Assembly: GCF_019931755.1 (NCBI RefSeq) | Contig: NZ_CP082918.1 | Location: 3,328,001-3,392,000 of the forward strand | Direction of reading: 5' to 3' | DNA: 64,000 nt | DNA from: Sutcliffiella horikoshii | GTDB lineage: Bacteria > Bacillota > Bacilli > Bacillales > Bacillaceae_I | In this document: positions 19,150-28,877 of the stretch, one piece after another | Layout of the letters: each line of letters starts with the position of its first letter | How positions within the stretch are numbered: the stretch's first letter is position 1 | Notes under the pieces: generated by a model | Told to the model about the DNA's origin: nothing | The model's database searches: none | What the model saw: only the letters and a program-made list of their open reading frames with translations | Program-made: the position numbers and the translations under genes

Positions 19150-19534
19150 CCATCACTCCCGTTGCTTCTGTCTTATTATCGACGGATGCTGCCGCTTTTT
19201 GAGCAATCAACCCCGAACTTACCAGAACCATAATTGTGCCAACTAAAAGGGCAAGCAACATGATTAGCCCTTCTATTTGTGATAGAAATCCAAAATGATT
19301 CATGACTCCTACTGTGGCCGGGACAAAAAACAACGGGAGATATACTAGCAGTACATTCGCTCCACCCTGCAAATATTTCTCCTTTACAAGGCCTGTTAAA
19401 AGCAAGATAAGCAATAAAACCATTCCGATAATACTACCCGGAACGGGGATATCGAAAGTATTCTGTAACACTACACCAATTTGATAAAACAAATAAAAAA
19501 CTGCTACTTGAATTAATAGTTTCATTCCCCTCAT
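19139..19534 (-). CDS. lrgA: LrgA/CidA-family holin-like protein
   Basis: A 131-residue protein with four predicted spans starting KLLIQVAVFYLFYQIGVVLQN and the family motif PVPGSIIGMVLLLILLL. Partner of LrgB (next gene, 11-base overlap). The pair lies between ytlQ and thpR, adjacent genes in B. subtilis, so the two genes look like an insertion into a conserved block. CidA versus LrgA cannot be decided from sequence alone. Confidence 0.88.
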   Translation of the reverse strand: MRGMKLLIQVAVFYLFYQIGVVLQNTFDIPVPGSIIGMVLLLILLLTGLVKEKYLQGGANVLLVYLPLFFVPATVGVMNHFGFLSQIEGLIMLLALLVGTIMVLVSSGLIAQKAAASVDNKTEATGVMDDE

Positions 19535-19549
19535 TTTCTAATCCTACTC

Positions 19550-20107
19550 CTATACTAATGAAAAAATTTCCTTTTCTTCATATTTTGGCAATCTGTTTAG
19601 ATGGGTTTCATACAAAATGATATCGTTCACCTCAAAAGTCTCTTTCTGCGAACTGTGTACAGGAAGCAGATTATGATCTATGGATCCTGGTCCCTTCCAC
19701 TTTCTTGCTACGGTTATATGAGGATGAAAAGGCCGTGTGTCGAGTTGAAGTCCAACCATTTCACAGGCATCATATACTGATTTTCGCAGTAGATTCAGCT
19801 CGGTTGACTTTTCAATACCGTACCAAAAAATCCGTGGCGACTGGGGGTTTCCAAATGTTCCAAGATCACTTAAGGTGAGCGAAAAACGTTGATGATTTGT
19901 GACTGTTTCCTTAAGCAGTGTTGTCAGCTTATCCTTTTGACCTTCTTCCAAATCACCTAAAAATGCGAGCGTGATATGAAGGTCTTCCGGATGCACCCAT
20001 CTTGTAAATGGAAAGTGGCTTTTTAATTCTTTCTTATATAAATGAAACGCTTCCTTTAACGGTTGTGGAAGTGGTACAGCAACAAAATAATGAGTCTGTG
20101 TAGTCAT
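19550..20107 (-). CDS. thpR: RNA 2',3'-cyclic phosphodiesterase (2H phosphoesterase, YtlP)
   Basis: A 185-residue 2H phosphoesterase with both catalytic tetrapeptides, HITL (in LHITLAFLGDL, about residue 45) and HITV (in FHPHITVARKW, about residue 129). Known: ThpR/LigT opens 2',3'-cyclic phosphates on RNA or small nucleotides. Followed by lrgA 15 bases downstream on the same strand, so the minus-strand order thpR-lrgA-lrgB-ytlQ probably forms one operon. Confidence 0.92.
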   Translation of the reverse strand: MTTQTHYFVAVPLPQPLKEAFHLYKKELKSHFPFTRWVHPEDLHITLAFLGDLEEGQKDKLTTLLKETVTNHQRFSLTLSDLGTFGNPQSPRIFWYGIEKSTELNLLRKSVYDACEMVGLQLDTRPFHPHITVARKWKGPGSIDHNLLPVHSSQKETFEVNDIILYETHLNRLPKYEEKEIFSLV

Positions 20108-20289
20108 TTTCTCACCCTTCTTATTTTACCAGATATCTTCTATTGTCTTGCATATTATCTTAGCACCAAACAGACGATATAGTTAGTTTAATCTTAATCC
20201 CATGATAAGCCATGTGCTTAGTCCGTTTTTATATTTTATGATACAATACGTTTTATTAGAGTCATGAAAGAGAAAGGTTGTGCGTAGTA

Positions 20290-21228
20290 GTGAAGGTTGT
20301 TTCAAATATGGCTGATTTAATTGGAGATACTCCACTTGTCAAGTTGAACCGCATTGTGCCTGAAGGAGCGGCAACAGTATATCTAAAATTGGAATTCCAA
20401 AACCCCAGCGGCAGCGTAAAAGACAGAGCTGCGTTTAATATGATCATCCAGGCGGAAAAGGATGGCCTTATCAAGCCTGGAGCAACCATCATTGAACCAA
20501 CTAGCGGTAATACCGGAATTGGTTTGGCGATGAATGCCGCAGCAAGGGGATATAAGGCAATATTAATCATGCCAGATACCATGTCAAAAGAGCGGATTAA
20601 TTTACTAAAAGCATATGGTGCAGAGGTAGTATTGACACCGGGTGATGAAAAAATGCCAGGTGCTATTAAAAAAGCGCAGGAATTGGTGAAAGAAATTCCA
20701 AACAGCTTCATGCCGATGCAGTTTGAAAACCATGCCAATTCAGATGCTCACAGAAAGTCTACGGCACTCGAAATCATTGATGGGATGGAACAAATCGGCA
20801 AGCCGTTATCCGCTTTTGTCGCAACTGCTGGTACGGGCGGGACCATTACCGGAACTGGAGAAGAGTTGAAAAAGCATTATGAAGGATTGACGGTTCATGT
20901 CGTGGAACCTGCAGGATCACCTGTCCTTTCCGGCGGTAAGCCCGGAAAACATAAGCTTGTTGGAACTAGCCCTGGGTTCATTCCAGATATCTTGAATCAG
21001 GAAGTATACGATGAGATTTTCAAGATTAAAGATGAAGACGCATATGAAATCACTCGTAAGCTCGCTCGTCATGAGGGCATATTGGTTGGGCCGTCTTCAG
21101 GTGCTGCTTGCTATTCTGCGATTGAAGTGGCCAAAAGGTTGACTCCTGATGATGTAGTGGTATGTATCGCATGCGATACGGGGGAAAGATATTTGTCTAC
21201 GGACCTTTTTGAATTTGAAAATGAATAA
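20290..21228 (+). CDS. ytkP: Cysteine synthase / PLP-dependent beta-replacing enzyme (YtkP)
   Basis: A 312-residue fold-type II PLP enzyme. The PLP lysine lies in NPSGSVKDRAA (about residue 43), the phosphate loop is TSGNTGIGLA and the substrate loop GTGGTITGTG is intact. Known family: O-acetylserine (thiol) lyase or related; YtkP is a CysK paralogue. The N-terminal MADLIGDTPLVKLN is typical. I choose the GTG at 20290 (12 bases after GAAAGG); the TTG at 20278 touches the ribosome site. No T-box or S-box was seen upstream. Confidence 0.88.
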   Translation: MKVVSNMADLIGDTPLVKLNRIVPEGAATVYLKLEFQNPSGSVKDRAAFNMIIQAEKDGLIKPGATIIEPTSGNTGIGLAMNAAARGYKAILIMPDTMSKERINLLKAYGAEVVLTPGDEKMPGAIKKAQELVKEIPNSFMPMQFENHANSDAHRKSTALEIIDGMEQIGKPLSAFVATAGTGGTITGTGEELKKHYEGLTVHVVEPAGSPVLSGGKPGKHKLVGTSPGFIPDILNQEVYDEIFKIKDEDAYEITRKLARHEGILVGPSSGAACYSAIEVAKRLTPDDVVVCIACDTGERYLSTDLFEFENE

Positions 21229-21237
21229 ACGAAAAGA

Positions 21238-21272
21238 CAAGACCCTTGGCTGTAGTAGCTAAGGGTCTTTTA
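21238..21272. terminator. Bidirectional terminator between ytkP and the MFS gene
   Basis: AGACCCTTGGCT / AGCTAAGGGTCT stem with a short loop and T-run. Confidence 0.85.
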
Positions 21273-21275
21273 CAC

Positions 21276-22454
21276 TTATGATGCTTGTGCGAGTTGTTTT
21301 TTATCGGCTTGGTTGATCATCATGATGAAGACGAGTCCGCACATTGTTAGTAGGCCGAAGAACAAATATACGTGCGCAACGGAATAGTATTCTGCAATAA
21401 AGCCGCCAAAGAAAGTACAGAACCAGCTACCCAGCCCGTTACCAACAGCAGTATAAAGAGAAACCGCCGTAGCACGCGCCGAAGTTGGGGCAATATCCCG
21501 TACAAACTGAAGCGCTGCAGGAATGAATAGCCCGACAGAGAAACCTTGTGCAATTGTAGTCGCATATACCACATACAACGGTGGCTCAAAGAAATATAGC
21601 ACCCACCGTATCATGGCAATGGAAGCAGCACTAATCATGATAGTGTGAAGACCAAAGCGGGCGATCCACTTGCCTGCCACCCTCATAAATGGCGCCTCAC
21701 TACCGGCAGCGAGCAAGAAGGCAATTCCGACTCCCGTAACGGTCCCCCCAATATCTGTTATGAACAGGCCAAAGTAAAAATTATTGGCGAATACAGGACC
21801 GAATATTAGAAACGTTGTCACAAGGAACATGACAAACTTAGGCAGTTTCATGAGCGTTCCAATGCCGTCACGGACATTCACACTGATTGTCTGACTTTCT
21901 TTCGGTAGAAAAACCGACACCATCGCGCCTAGCAATAAAGCGATCGCAAAGGTAAAGAAGATTACTTTTAAAGAAAAGAAATCAGAAAGCCAGCCCGCAA
22001 CAAGCACGGCCACAGCAAAACCTATCGCTCCCCATAATCTGATGGAACCATAATTTCCTTTTGTCCTTTGAACATAATTAAGGGTAATGCTGTCTGAGAT
22101 GGGAACAAGGGCACTTTGTGTAACAGCCAACAAAAACGCAACGGCAAGTAAGGCTCCATAGCTCTCCATAAATGAAAAGGCAATCCCTGTTACCGCTGTT
22201 AGAAACAGCGTCCACAGCAAGATTTGTTTTGGTCTTTGGGTATAGTCACTAAAGACTCCCCACAAAGGCTGGACGAATATCATCACAACAGGACTTATCG
22301 ACATGATCATCCCAATTTGTGATCCGCTCAATCCAACATCTTCTTTCAAATATACGGTCAGCAAAGGGAATAGAGCCCCAAAGCTGAAAAATGTTAAAAA
22401 GTAAAAACTGTAAAAATAGCGAGATGTTTTGTCTTCCATAGAGGCAGTACTCAT
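21276..22454 (-). CDS. MFS transporter (phenylpropionate/nucleoside-symporter-like group)
   Basis: A 392-residue protein with 12 predicted membrane helices. The N-terminal half has the motif LFPLLTVYLKEDVGLSGSQIGMIMS and the loop 2-3 motif GVFSDYTQRPKQIL, resembling the MFS_1-like/PPP (3-phenylpropionate permease) group. Substrate unknown. The gene lies downstream of pepV on the same strand but a terminator (22484-22531) separates them. Confidence 0.82.
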   Translation of the reverse strand: MSTASMEDKTSRYFYSFYFLTFFSFGALFPLLTVYLKEDVGLSGSQIGMIMSISPVVMIFVQPLWGVFSDYTQRPKQILLWTLFLTAVTGIAFSFMESYGALLAVAFLLAVTQSALVPISDSITLNYVQRTKGNYGSIRLWGAIGFAVAVLVAGWLSDFFSLKVIFFTFAIALLLGAMVSVFLPKESQTISVNVRDGIGTLMKLPKFVMFLVTTFLIFGPVFANNFYFGLFITDIGGTVTGVGIAFLLAAGSEAPFMRVAGKWIARFGLHTIMISAASIAMIRWVLYFFEPPLYVVYATTIAQGFSVGLFIPAALQFVRDIAPTSARATAVSLYTAVGNGLGSWFCTFFGGFIAEYYSVAHVYLFFGLLTMCGLVFIMMINQADKKQLAQAS

Positions 22455-22483
22455 GATATATCCTTCTTTCTTCTCGTCAAGTA

Positions 22484-22531
22484 AAGGAAAAAATAAAAGG
22501 CTACCGCCCCTTGGGGAAGTAACCTTTACAT
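22484..22531 (-). terminator. Terminator of pepV
   Basis: On the minus strand GGTTACTTCCCC...GGGGCGGTAGCC stem followed by TTTTATTTTTT. Confidence 0.8.
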
Positions 22532-22561
22532 TCTACCACATTTATATTTCGGATAAATATG

Positions 22562-23977
22562 TTATTTCGCTAATTCATAGATAGCATGTGCATAGATGGC
22601 AGTCGCCTTGATGAGATCCTCAATGAAAATATGCTCATCTTTTTGATGCGCTACATCCTCCCTGCCAGGGAAAAGCGGACCAAAAGCCACCCCTGCTTCA
22701 AGCGATCTCGCATATGTTCCACCACCGATGGACAATAACTCCGCCTTTTCTCCAGTTTGTTCTTCATATACCTTTTGCAACGACTGAATTAGTTCGTGAT
22801 CCTGCGGCACATGGTGTGCAGGAGAAACATTGAACTTATTCACGTCAAAGCCATACGCCTCTGCCTCTTTACGCAACTTCGCTTCCGCTTCCTTTGTATC
22901 GCAAGTTACAGGAAAACGGATATTTACTCCTAAAGAGCCAACAGACGCTTCGCGGTCAAAACGGAACACACCTGTATTGATGGTCAGGTCGTCGGTAATC
23001 TCGTCGTGGAAGTTGATGTTTAGTTTCTTACCGCGAGAATCAAATGCAAGCTTTTTACTAATAAAGCCGACATAGGATGTTCCTCTTGCATCCAGCTCAA
23101 CAGAATGGAGGAAGGACGCCAAATGGTATCCTGCATTTGTCCCGTTATCCGGCTCCATCGCGTGAGCAGACACACCTTTAATGTTAAGGAACAATGCATT
23201 TCCTTCCTTCGTATAGCCGCCCTCGATTCCATTTTCTGAAATGTATTCATTAAAGGCGTGACTGATTGCGTCCATTTCTTCGGTCACTTCAAGTGATGCT
23301 TTTGCATGATCTGGCACCATGTTTAACCGGCGACCTGAATCAAACGTTAACAAGGTGTTCTTTGCAGGTGCCGTCTCAACTTTGAAATCAAGACGGAGTT
23401 GGATATCCCCTATTCCTTTTTCCGCATAAATGATTGGGAAATCCGCATCAGGTGCAAACCCCATTGTAGGCATTTCTTCGTGTTTAAAATAATGGTCGAC
23501 GCACTGCCAGTTGCTTTCCTCGTCTGTACCAATAATGATGCGCACACGTTTAGATAGAGGCAGATCTAACTCTTTCACTATTTTCAGAGCATAATAAGCC
23601 GCCATTGTAGGGCCTTTGTCATCCATTGCACCGCGTGCGAAAATTTTCCCGTCACGGATGGTCGCACTGAACGGTTCATCTGTCCAGCCATCACCCTCTG
23701 GCACTACATCAACATGACATAGGATACCAACAAGTTCTTCTCCTTGGCCATGTTCGATATGACCGGCATAATGGTCGACATTTTTTGCAAGAAAGCCGTC
23801 TGCTTCCCCTTTATGTAATAAATATTGGAGCGCCTCTTCTATTCCTTTTCCAAAAGGAGTTTCCATGCTTGCTTCCTCTTCATTCAAGACACTATTGATT
23901 TGTAAGAATTCCTGTGTATCTTTTATTAAGGAATCTTTTCTTTTCTCTACTTCTTCTAACCAATTGATATTTCCCAT
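22562..23977 (-). CDS. pepV: Dipeptidase PepV
   Basis: A 471-residue M20-family metallopeptidase of the PepV/YtjP type. Motifs: ILCHVDVVPEGDGW (metal His and Asp), GAMDDKGPTMA (bridging Asp), GTDEESNWQC (catalytic Glu and metal Glu) and HVPQDHELI plus GGGTYARSL near the C-terminus. Known: cytosolic, zinc-dependent cleavage of dipeptides such as carnosine-like substrates. It follows the ABC transporter genes ythPQ by 12 bases, so the order ythP-ythQ-pepV is likely an operon. Confidence 0.93.
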   Translation of the reverse strand: MGNINWLEEVEKRKDSLIKDTQEFLQINSVLNEEEASMETPFGKGIEEALQYLLHKGEADGFLAKNVDHYAGHIEHGQGEELVGILCHVDVVPEGDGWTDEPFSATIRDGKIFARGAMDDKGPTMAAYYALKIVKELDLPLSKRVRIIIGTDEESNWQCVDHYFKHEEMPTMGFAPDADFPIIYAEKGIGDIQLRLDFKVETAPAKNTLLTFDSGRRLNMVPDHAKASLEVTEEMDAISHAFNEYISENGIEGGYTKEGNALFLNIKGVSAHAMEPDNGTNAGYHLASFLHSVELDARGTSYVGFISKKLAFDSRGKKLNINFHDEITDDLTINTGVFRFDREASVGSLGVNIRFPVTCDTKEAEAKLRKEAEAYGFDVNKFNVSPAHHVPQDHELIQSLQKVYEEQTGEKAELLSIGGGTYARSLEAGVAFGPLFPGREDVAHQKDEHIFIEDLIKATAIYAHAIYELAK

Positions 23978-23989
23978 TTAATCATCACC

Positions 23990-25120
23990 TCATAGAAAAT
24001 GAAATAGCGTATTCAACATAAGCACAATTCCGACCAATCCTACAGCTGGATAGTACAGCCATCTTGTTACAAGATCTTGATAGTGCTCTTGAATCAGCTT
24101 CTTTCCCTTATGCATATTCAAAAAGGGATGTCCCACCAATTCATCATATACTATATTTAACCACTCTTTTAGAAAAAAGAAAAACGCCATAAACAAGCCG
24201 AATGTCATCCACAACGGTAGATACCCCATGACAACCATGGTGATCCCAATCAATTTTAAATACGAGAAAATATGGCGGGAATTCCGCAGCAAATATTTAA
24301 AGAACAATTCCGTCAAGGCACTATGCGGACTCCTGTCTTCAATTATCCTTTGCGAACGCTTGAAAAATAAAGGCTTGGTCCTCTCTGAGGAACGAGGAAC
24401 ATGCACATATTCCGAAGCATAGAAAATCATCCCGACATACTTTTGCCGGATTTTTTCATTGTTTGCCATATCCACCATAAAACTCTCTGTGCGTAAATAA
24501 AACATAAAAAAGACTACCGAACCAAGCATAAGAAGAACAGTTGATATAATCCACATCGATTTATCGACCGTTATATAGGCAAGCAGTCCAAGTAATAGAA
24601 ACACGGTGAAATTAATTACTTTCCGCTTCCATCCTGACCAGTGTAAATCTATCATTTTTCCCAGCATCGTAATGAATAGGAACAGCACAAGATAAAACGT
24701 TATCCATTCAAGCAACGGAAGAGTAGACGGGCTAATTGCCTCCATTAGCAAATATGTAAGAATAGCAATTAGCACCGCTTTTATAATATTCAGTCCCGTA
24801 CTCGTTATAACACCCCACTTTTTCAACCCGATCAATAAATCTCTTCGGTGGATAAAAAAGTACGTATCCGCCTGCTGATAAAACACTCGAATTGTACCCG
24901 TCCAAGCCAGATAATAGATAACAAAAAGGGTTAAACCGTATGGAAGTTTCTGAAGCAATGCAATGAAACTCGGAAACATATCATAAATCATGGCTGCAAC
25001 GAATAATAATGTAAGGATAATATAGACCAGGATCGTCCAATCAATTACAGCTTTTGTGTTCTTCCACTGATACTGACGCTCTTGTTTAAGTCGTTCCTTG
25101 TATAAGTGGAATGCCGTCAT
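23990..25120 (-). CDS. ythQ: EcsB-family ABC transporter permease (YthQ)
   Basis: A 376-residue membrane protein of the EcsB family with about eight to ten spans and a cytosolic central domain containing RTESFMVDMANNEKIRQKYVGM. The start at 25120 gives a four-base ATGA overlap with the stop of ythP, which is the usual coupling; an ORF extension upstream of it is unsupported. Known: the paralogue EcsB works with EcsA and affects secretion and intramembrane proteolysis; the role of YthPQ is unproven. Confidence 0.88.
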   Translation of the reverse strand: MTAFHLYKERLKQERQYQWKNTKAVIDWTILVYIILTLLFVAAMIYDMFPSFIALLQKLPYGLTLFVIYYLAWTGTIRVFYQQADTYFFIHRRDLLIGLKKWGVITSTGLNIIKAVLIAILTYLLMEAISPSTLPLLEWITFYLVLFLFITMLGKMIDLHWSGWKRKVINFTVFLLLGLLAYITVDKSMWIISTVLLMLGSVVFFMFYLRTESFMVDMANNEKIRQKYVGMIFYASEYVHVPRSSERTKPLFFKRSQRIIEDRSPHSALTELFFKYLLRNSRHIFSYLKLIGITMVVMGYLPLWMTFGLFMAFFFFLKEWLNIVYDELVGHPFLNMHKGKKLIQEHYQDLVTRWLYYPAVGLVGIVLMLNTLFHFL

Positions 25121-25830
25121 TTTTCCTGCTCCCTTGCGGATAAGGTGTAGAAACAATCTAGCAATGAAGCACCAGGAAGTTGGCAATTTGTTTGAATGTC
25201 TTGTAGGGTCCCTTCTGCTTTCTTGCGCCCGTCAGCCAAAAGAATAAACCTGTCGCAAATCTTTTCCGCCGTATCCAGAACATGCGTACACAACAAGATG
25301 CCTACACCCCTAGCCTGTTCCTGATGAAAAAGCTGTAGAAGCTTCTTCGTTGCAATGGGATCAAGCCCAATAAACGGTTCATCCACAATATATAAAGAAG
25401 GTTTAGACATGATGGCAAATATCAACATCGCTTTTTGCTGCATCCCTTTTGAAAAGGTAGCCGGAGATTCATGGATGACTTTTTCCAAATCAAACAACTT
25501 CAATAGGTCCTCCACTCGCTCTTTCCACACCTTTTCATCTATCTCTAGTAAAGACGCCATCAAATCTATATGCTCCCATAATGTCATATCATAATAAAAT
25601 ACAGGTTTCTCAGGAATATAGGCATATGATTTATCGGAAGGAAGTGATATCTCCCCTTCATAAAAATGATTTAAGCCTAGCAAGGTTTTGATAGTCGTAC
25701 TTTTACCAGCGCCGTTTGGGCCAATCAGTCCCACCATCTCACCTTTTGAAACCGTAAAATCAATATTCTGCACGACAGACATCTCATCATCATATCCTGC
25801 TTTTTCTAAATGTAAAGTTAGTAATTCCAT
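25117..25830 (-). CDS. ythP: EcsA-like ABC transporter ATP-binding protein (YthP)
   Basis: A 237-residue ABC ATPase: Walker A GPNGAGKST, signature region FSKGMQQKAM (an F-S-K-G-M-Q variant as in EcsA), Walker B LYIVDEP and switch His in CTHVL. Pairs with YthQ by ATGA overlap. Ribosome site GAGGAGAG upstream of the ATG. Confidence 0.92.
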   Translation of the reverse strand: MELLTLHLEKAGYDDEMSVVQNIDFTVSKGEMVGLIGPNGAGKSTTIKTLLGLNHFYEGEISLPSDKSYAYIPEKPVFYYDMTLWEHIDLMASLLEIDEKVWKERVEDLLKLFDLEKVIHESPATFSKGMQQKAMLIFAIMSKPSLYIVDEPFIGLDPIATKKLLQLFHQEQARGVGILLCTHVLDTAEKICDRFILLADGRKKAEGTLQDIQTNCQLPGASLLDCFYTLSAREQEK

Positions 25831-26127
25831 ATGAGCTCTCTCCTCTCACCTTTCTAATACGAATTTTCAGGTAGAAAGTTTCATATTTTTCAAATAATTA
25901 CTAGCAGAATATTGTCGAGTAGTGTAAAATAATGTATATAGACTCATAATTTATTCATTTTCTCTTAACACATCCAAGACTAAATGTTAATATTGTGTAA
26001 ATTGCATCATTATTCTAGAATTTTTTCCACAAAATCGTGTACAATATAAACTAACTTAATACCTAACACCTATCATCAAGAATTTAGCGAGTAGTACCAT
26101 GTTAAATACCGGATAAGGAGTGGTTTT
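25831..26127. other. 297-base divergent intergenic region, ythP / ytzE
   Basis: AT-rich spacer holding the promoters of the two divergent units. No repeat, hairpin or riboswitch signature stood out. Confidence 0.5.
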
Positions 26128-26349
26128 TTGAAGCCTTCAACTAACCGTATGCTAACCCGTATTAAAGCCGTCTACATGTTTATTCATGAAAAGGGAACTG
26201 TCTCTACACAGCAGTTGGTCGATGAATTTGGGATTACACCCCGAACCGTCCAACGTGATTTAAATGTGCTGGCATTTAATGACCTGGTTCAAAGTCCAAC
26301 GAAAGGTAAGTGGACTACTACGCAGAAAAAAGTTAGGTTGACTTCATAA
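26128..26349 (+). CDS. ytzE: DeoR-type HTH protein YtzE
   Basis: A 73-residue protein that is almost entirely a DeoR-family winged HTH (RIKAVYMFIHEKGTVSTQQLVDEFGITPRTVQRDLNVL). There is no effector domain, as in B. subtilis YtzE. It starts with TTG after ATAAGGAGTGG. DNA target unknown. Convergent with rsuA over a shared terminator. Confidence 0.9.
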   Translation: MKPSTNRMLTRIKAVYMFIHEKGTVSTQQLVDEFGITPRTVQRDLNVLAFNDLVQSPTKGKWTTTQKKVRLTS

Positions 26350-26381
26350 GACTACATATACAATTAATGACACCATAATAA

Positions 26382-26419
26382 AGCCCCATTCCTTTTTACT
26401 TTGGAATGGGGCTCTTCGT
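26382..26419. terminator. Bidirectional terminator between ytzE and the pseudouridine synthase gene
   Basis: AGCCCCATTCC (26382-26392) / GGAATGGGGCT (26403-26413). Confidence 0.85.
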
Positions 26420-26422
26420 TAT

Positions 26423-27133
26423 CTATCTTCGCTGCAAAAGTTCTAATTCTTCATCTGTCAGTTCACGGTACTCCCCAAGTTCAAGGTCTTCATCAAGCTT
26501 CAGTTCTCCCATGCTCAGACGCTTCAAGTAAGTTACTGTCTTTTCAACCGCTTGGAACATCCTTTTCACCTGATGGAATTTCCCTTCAACGATGGTTATC
26601 TCGATTTGTGATTCTGGTCCTGCTTCAAGAATTACTAGTTCAGCAGGCAACGTTTCGTACCCGTCATCCAAGGTAACACCTTTTTTGAACGCTTCAATAT
26701 CCTCTGTCGTCACTTCGCCATCAATTTTGGCATAATAGGTTTTCGGCACATGCTTTTTTGGTGACAAAAGCTGGTGCGCAAGCTGACCGTCATTTGTTAA
26801 AAGAAGCAGCCCTTCTGTATCTTTATCAAGGCGGCCAACCGGAAACGGCTCAAAAATCTTATCCTCTTCCTGCAGGATGTCCACAACAGTCTCCTGACGG
26901 TGATCTTCCGTTGCTGATAACAATCCAGGAGGCTTGTGCATCATCAGGTAAATGAACTCACGGTATTCCACGATATCATCATGTACCGTTACCTCCTGCA
27001 CCTCCGGATCCACATGCACCTTCGCATCCTTCACCACATTTCCATCCACTTTTACCACACCCGTTTTCAGAAGCTTTTTCACTTCTTTACGCGTTCCAAA
27101 ACCACTGTTGGCAAGCATTTTATCCAATCTCAT
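26423..27133 (-). CDS. rsuA: 16S rRNA pseudouridine(516) synthase, RsuA family (YtzG)
   Basis: A 236-residue protein with an S4 RNA-binding domain (RLDKMLANSGFGTRKEVKKLLKTGVV) and a pseudouridine synthase domain with the catalytic Asp in VGRLDKDTEGLLLLTNDG. Known: converts U516 of 16S rRNA to pseudouridine. Start at the ATG at 27133, 10 bases after GGAG; the GTG two codons earlier is too near the site. It follows ytgP on the same strand after 50 bases. Confidence 0.93.
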   Translation of the reverse strand: MRLDKMLANSGFGTRKEVKKLLKTGVVKVDGNVVKDAKVHVDPEVQEVTVHDDIVEYREFIYLMMHKPPGLLSATEDHRQETVVDILQEEDKIFEPFPVGRLDKDTEGLLLLTNDGQLAHQLLSPKKHVPKTYYAKIDGEVTTEDIEAFKKGVTLDDGYETLPAELVILEAGPESQIEITIVEGKFHQVKRMFQAVEKTVTYLKRLSMGELKLDEDLELGEYRELTDEELELLQRR

Positions 27134-27183
27134 ATTCACGCTGCTCCTTTCATAGGGAAAGAGGCCCCTTTGACCCGAGACCT

Positions 27184-28800
27184 CTATCCTCTTTCTTTTC
27201 TATTTAAAAACGAAAAACGATTTCCGAACAAATACATTAAAAGGTTACTTCTGTAGCTGAGGAAGAAGTAGATGCCGGCTCCGACTAGACCGCTGACAGC
27301 TACAACAATGATGGCTTGAAGACGGCCTTCGCTGTAAGGGATGAAGCCTTCTAATAGCTGAAGGACTACTAGGACTGCAGCAATCATGATGGCGTTGAAG
27401 ATGGTCATCAACATTCCTCTACGCAACACAATAGAATAACTGAATCCCGTGAATTTCTGAATAGCCCAAAGGTTGATAACAACACTTGCCATATAACCGA
27501 TAGCTGTTGCCACAATAGACCCTTCCGCCTCCATGAAAAAGATTAATGGATAATTCAGGATCAGTTTTAAAGCAACCCCTATCGCAAGCCCATACACCGT
27601 GTATTTTTGTTTATTGATTCCCTGAAGTACAGATGCTGTTACCGTAAATATCGCCAAAGGTATTGCTGTTGGTGCATACCAAGTAAGCAAATATCCACCA
27701 AGTTCATCATAAGAATAGAAAGCTGCGTATGCGGGACCACCCAATATTGCCAATCCGATACATGCTGGAACTGTCAAGAACATCAATATTTGAAAGGTAG
27801 TACTTAATTGACGTTGCAGGACATCTGATTCATTGTTTATGAATGATTTCGTTACAGCCGGAAGCAAGGAAAGGGCAAACGCCGTTGCAAGTGTCACTGG
27901 GATGATCACGAGCTTCTGACCATACGTGTTGATGATAGCAAATGCATCTCCGGATGTATCACTATCAACACCTGCAAGTAACATTGCCTTATTAAATGTG
28001 AACGTGTCCACTAATTGATATAGAGGCATAGCAAGTCCAACAAAAACAAATGGAGCGGCATATAAAAGTATTTCTTTATACATTTCCTTATAAGAAATCT
28101 CTACATTGCCTTTATCTTGTTCTAAAAGGGTGTCCAAGTGCCTTTTTCGGCTGAACCAATACCAGATCAATATTCCCAAGCCAGCCAGAGCACCAATAAA
28201 TGCACCAAATGTGGCATAACCGATCGCTGTGGGCAAGCTGCCTTCCGTCACATTAATAATGATATAAACACTGCCCAACAAGAATATAATCCTTGCAATT
28301 TGCTCTACAACCTGTGATACAGCAGTAGGCCCCATTGATTCATGGCCTTGGAAAAAGCCTCTGATCAAACTCATAACTGGAACTAACAGTAGTGCAAAAC
28401 TCACCATACGAATTACAAGTGTAACATCGTCAAATGAATGCTTACTGCTTTCATTTATTATCATCGGAGAAAATACCGGCGCCATTATATAAAGTATCAA
28501 GAAAGACACAATTCCAGTAATACTCATCAACAATAAACCGGAACTAAATAATTTTCTCCCTACCGCATATTCCTCAAGCGCATTATATTTTGCTACAAAC
28601 TTTGAAACTGCCAGTGGTACTCCCATTGTAGCTATACTTAATACAACCGAATAAAGGACATAGGCATATGTATATAGTTCCCCTCCAGATTTGCCTACTA
28701 AAGCATAAAAAGGAAAAATATAAACAAGACCCAGAACTCTGGAAATCATGGTACCAAGCGTTAAAATAAAGGTACCTCTCAATATATTTGATGTTGACAT
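27184..28800 (-). CDS. ytgP: Polysaccharide/lipid II flippase-like MATE-MOP protein (YtgP)
   Basis: A 538-residue protein of the MOP superfamily with about 14 predicted spans (opening RGTFILTLGTMISRVLGLVYIFPFYALVGK). Known: B. subtilis YtgP (MurJ) exports lipid II together with the alternative flippase Amj. The length and the start segment match YtgP. Ribosome site weak but the ATG is preceded by TAGGTAGGGA. Confidence 0.92.
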   Translation of the reverse strand: MSTSNILRGTFILTLGTMISRVLGLVYIFPFYALVGKSGGELYTYAYVLYSVVLSIATMGVPLAVSKFVAKYNALEEYAVGRKLFSSGLLLMSITGIVSFLILYIMAPVFSPMIINESSKHSFDDVTLVIRMVSFALLLVPVMSLIRGFFQGHESMGPTAVSQVVEQIARIIFLLGSVYIIINVTEGSLPTAIGYATFGAFIGALAGLGILIWYWFSRKRHLDTLLEQDKGNVEISYKEMYKEILLYAAPFVFVGLAMPLYQLVDTFTFNKAMLLAGVDSDTSGDAFAIINTYGQKLVIIPVTLATAFALSLLPAVTKSFINNESDVLQRQLSTTFQILMFLTVPACIGLAILGGPAYAAFYSYDELGGYLLTWYAPTAIPLAIFTVTASVLQGINKQKYTVYGLAIGVALKLILNYPLIFFMEAEGSIVATAIGYMASVVINLWAIQKFTGFSYSIVLRRGMLMTIFNAIMIAAVLVVLQLLEGFIPYSEGRLQAIIVVAVSGLVGAGIYFFLSYRSNLLMYLFGNRFSFLNRKERG

Positions 28801-28877
28801 AAAATCCCTACCTACTATTTGTAACTTTTTGTCTAACCTTTGTATTTTAGCATACTTCTTATTGCAGAAGCACTATT

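Noticed and set aside
20150..20290. Possible T-box or S-box upstream of ytkP
   Set aside because: No T-box GGTGG block, no S-box core and no terminator hairpin before the start.
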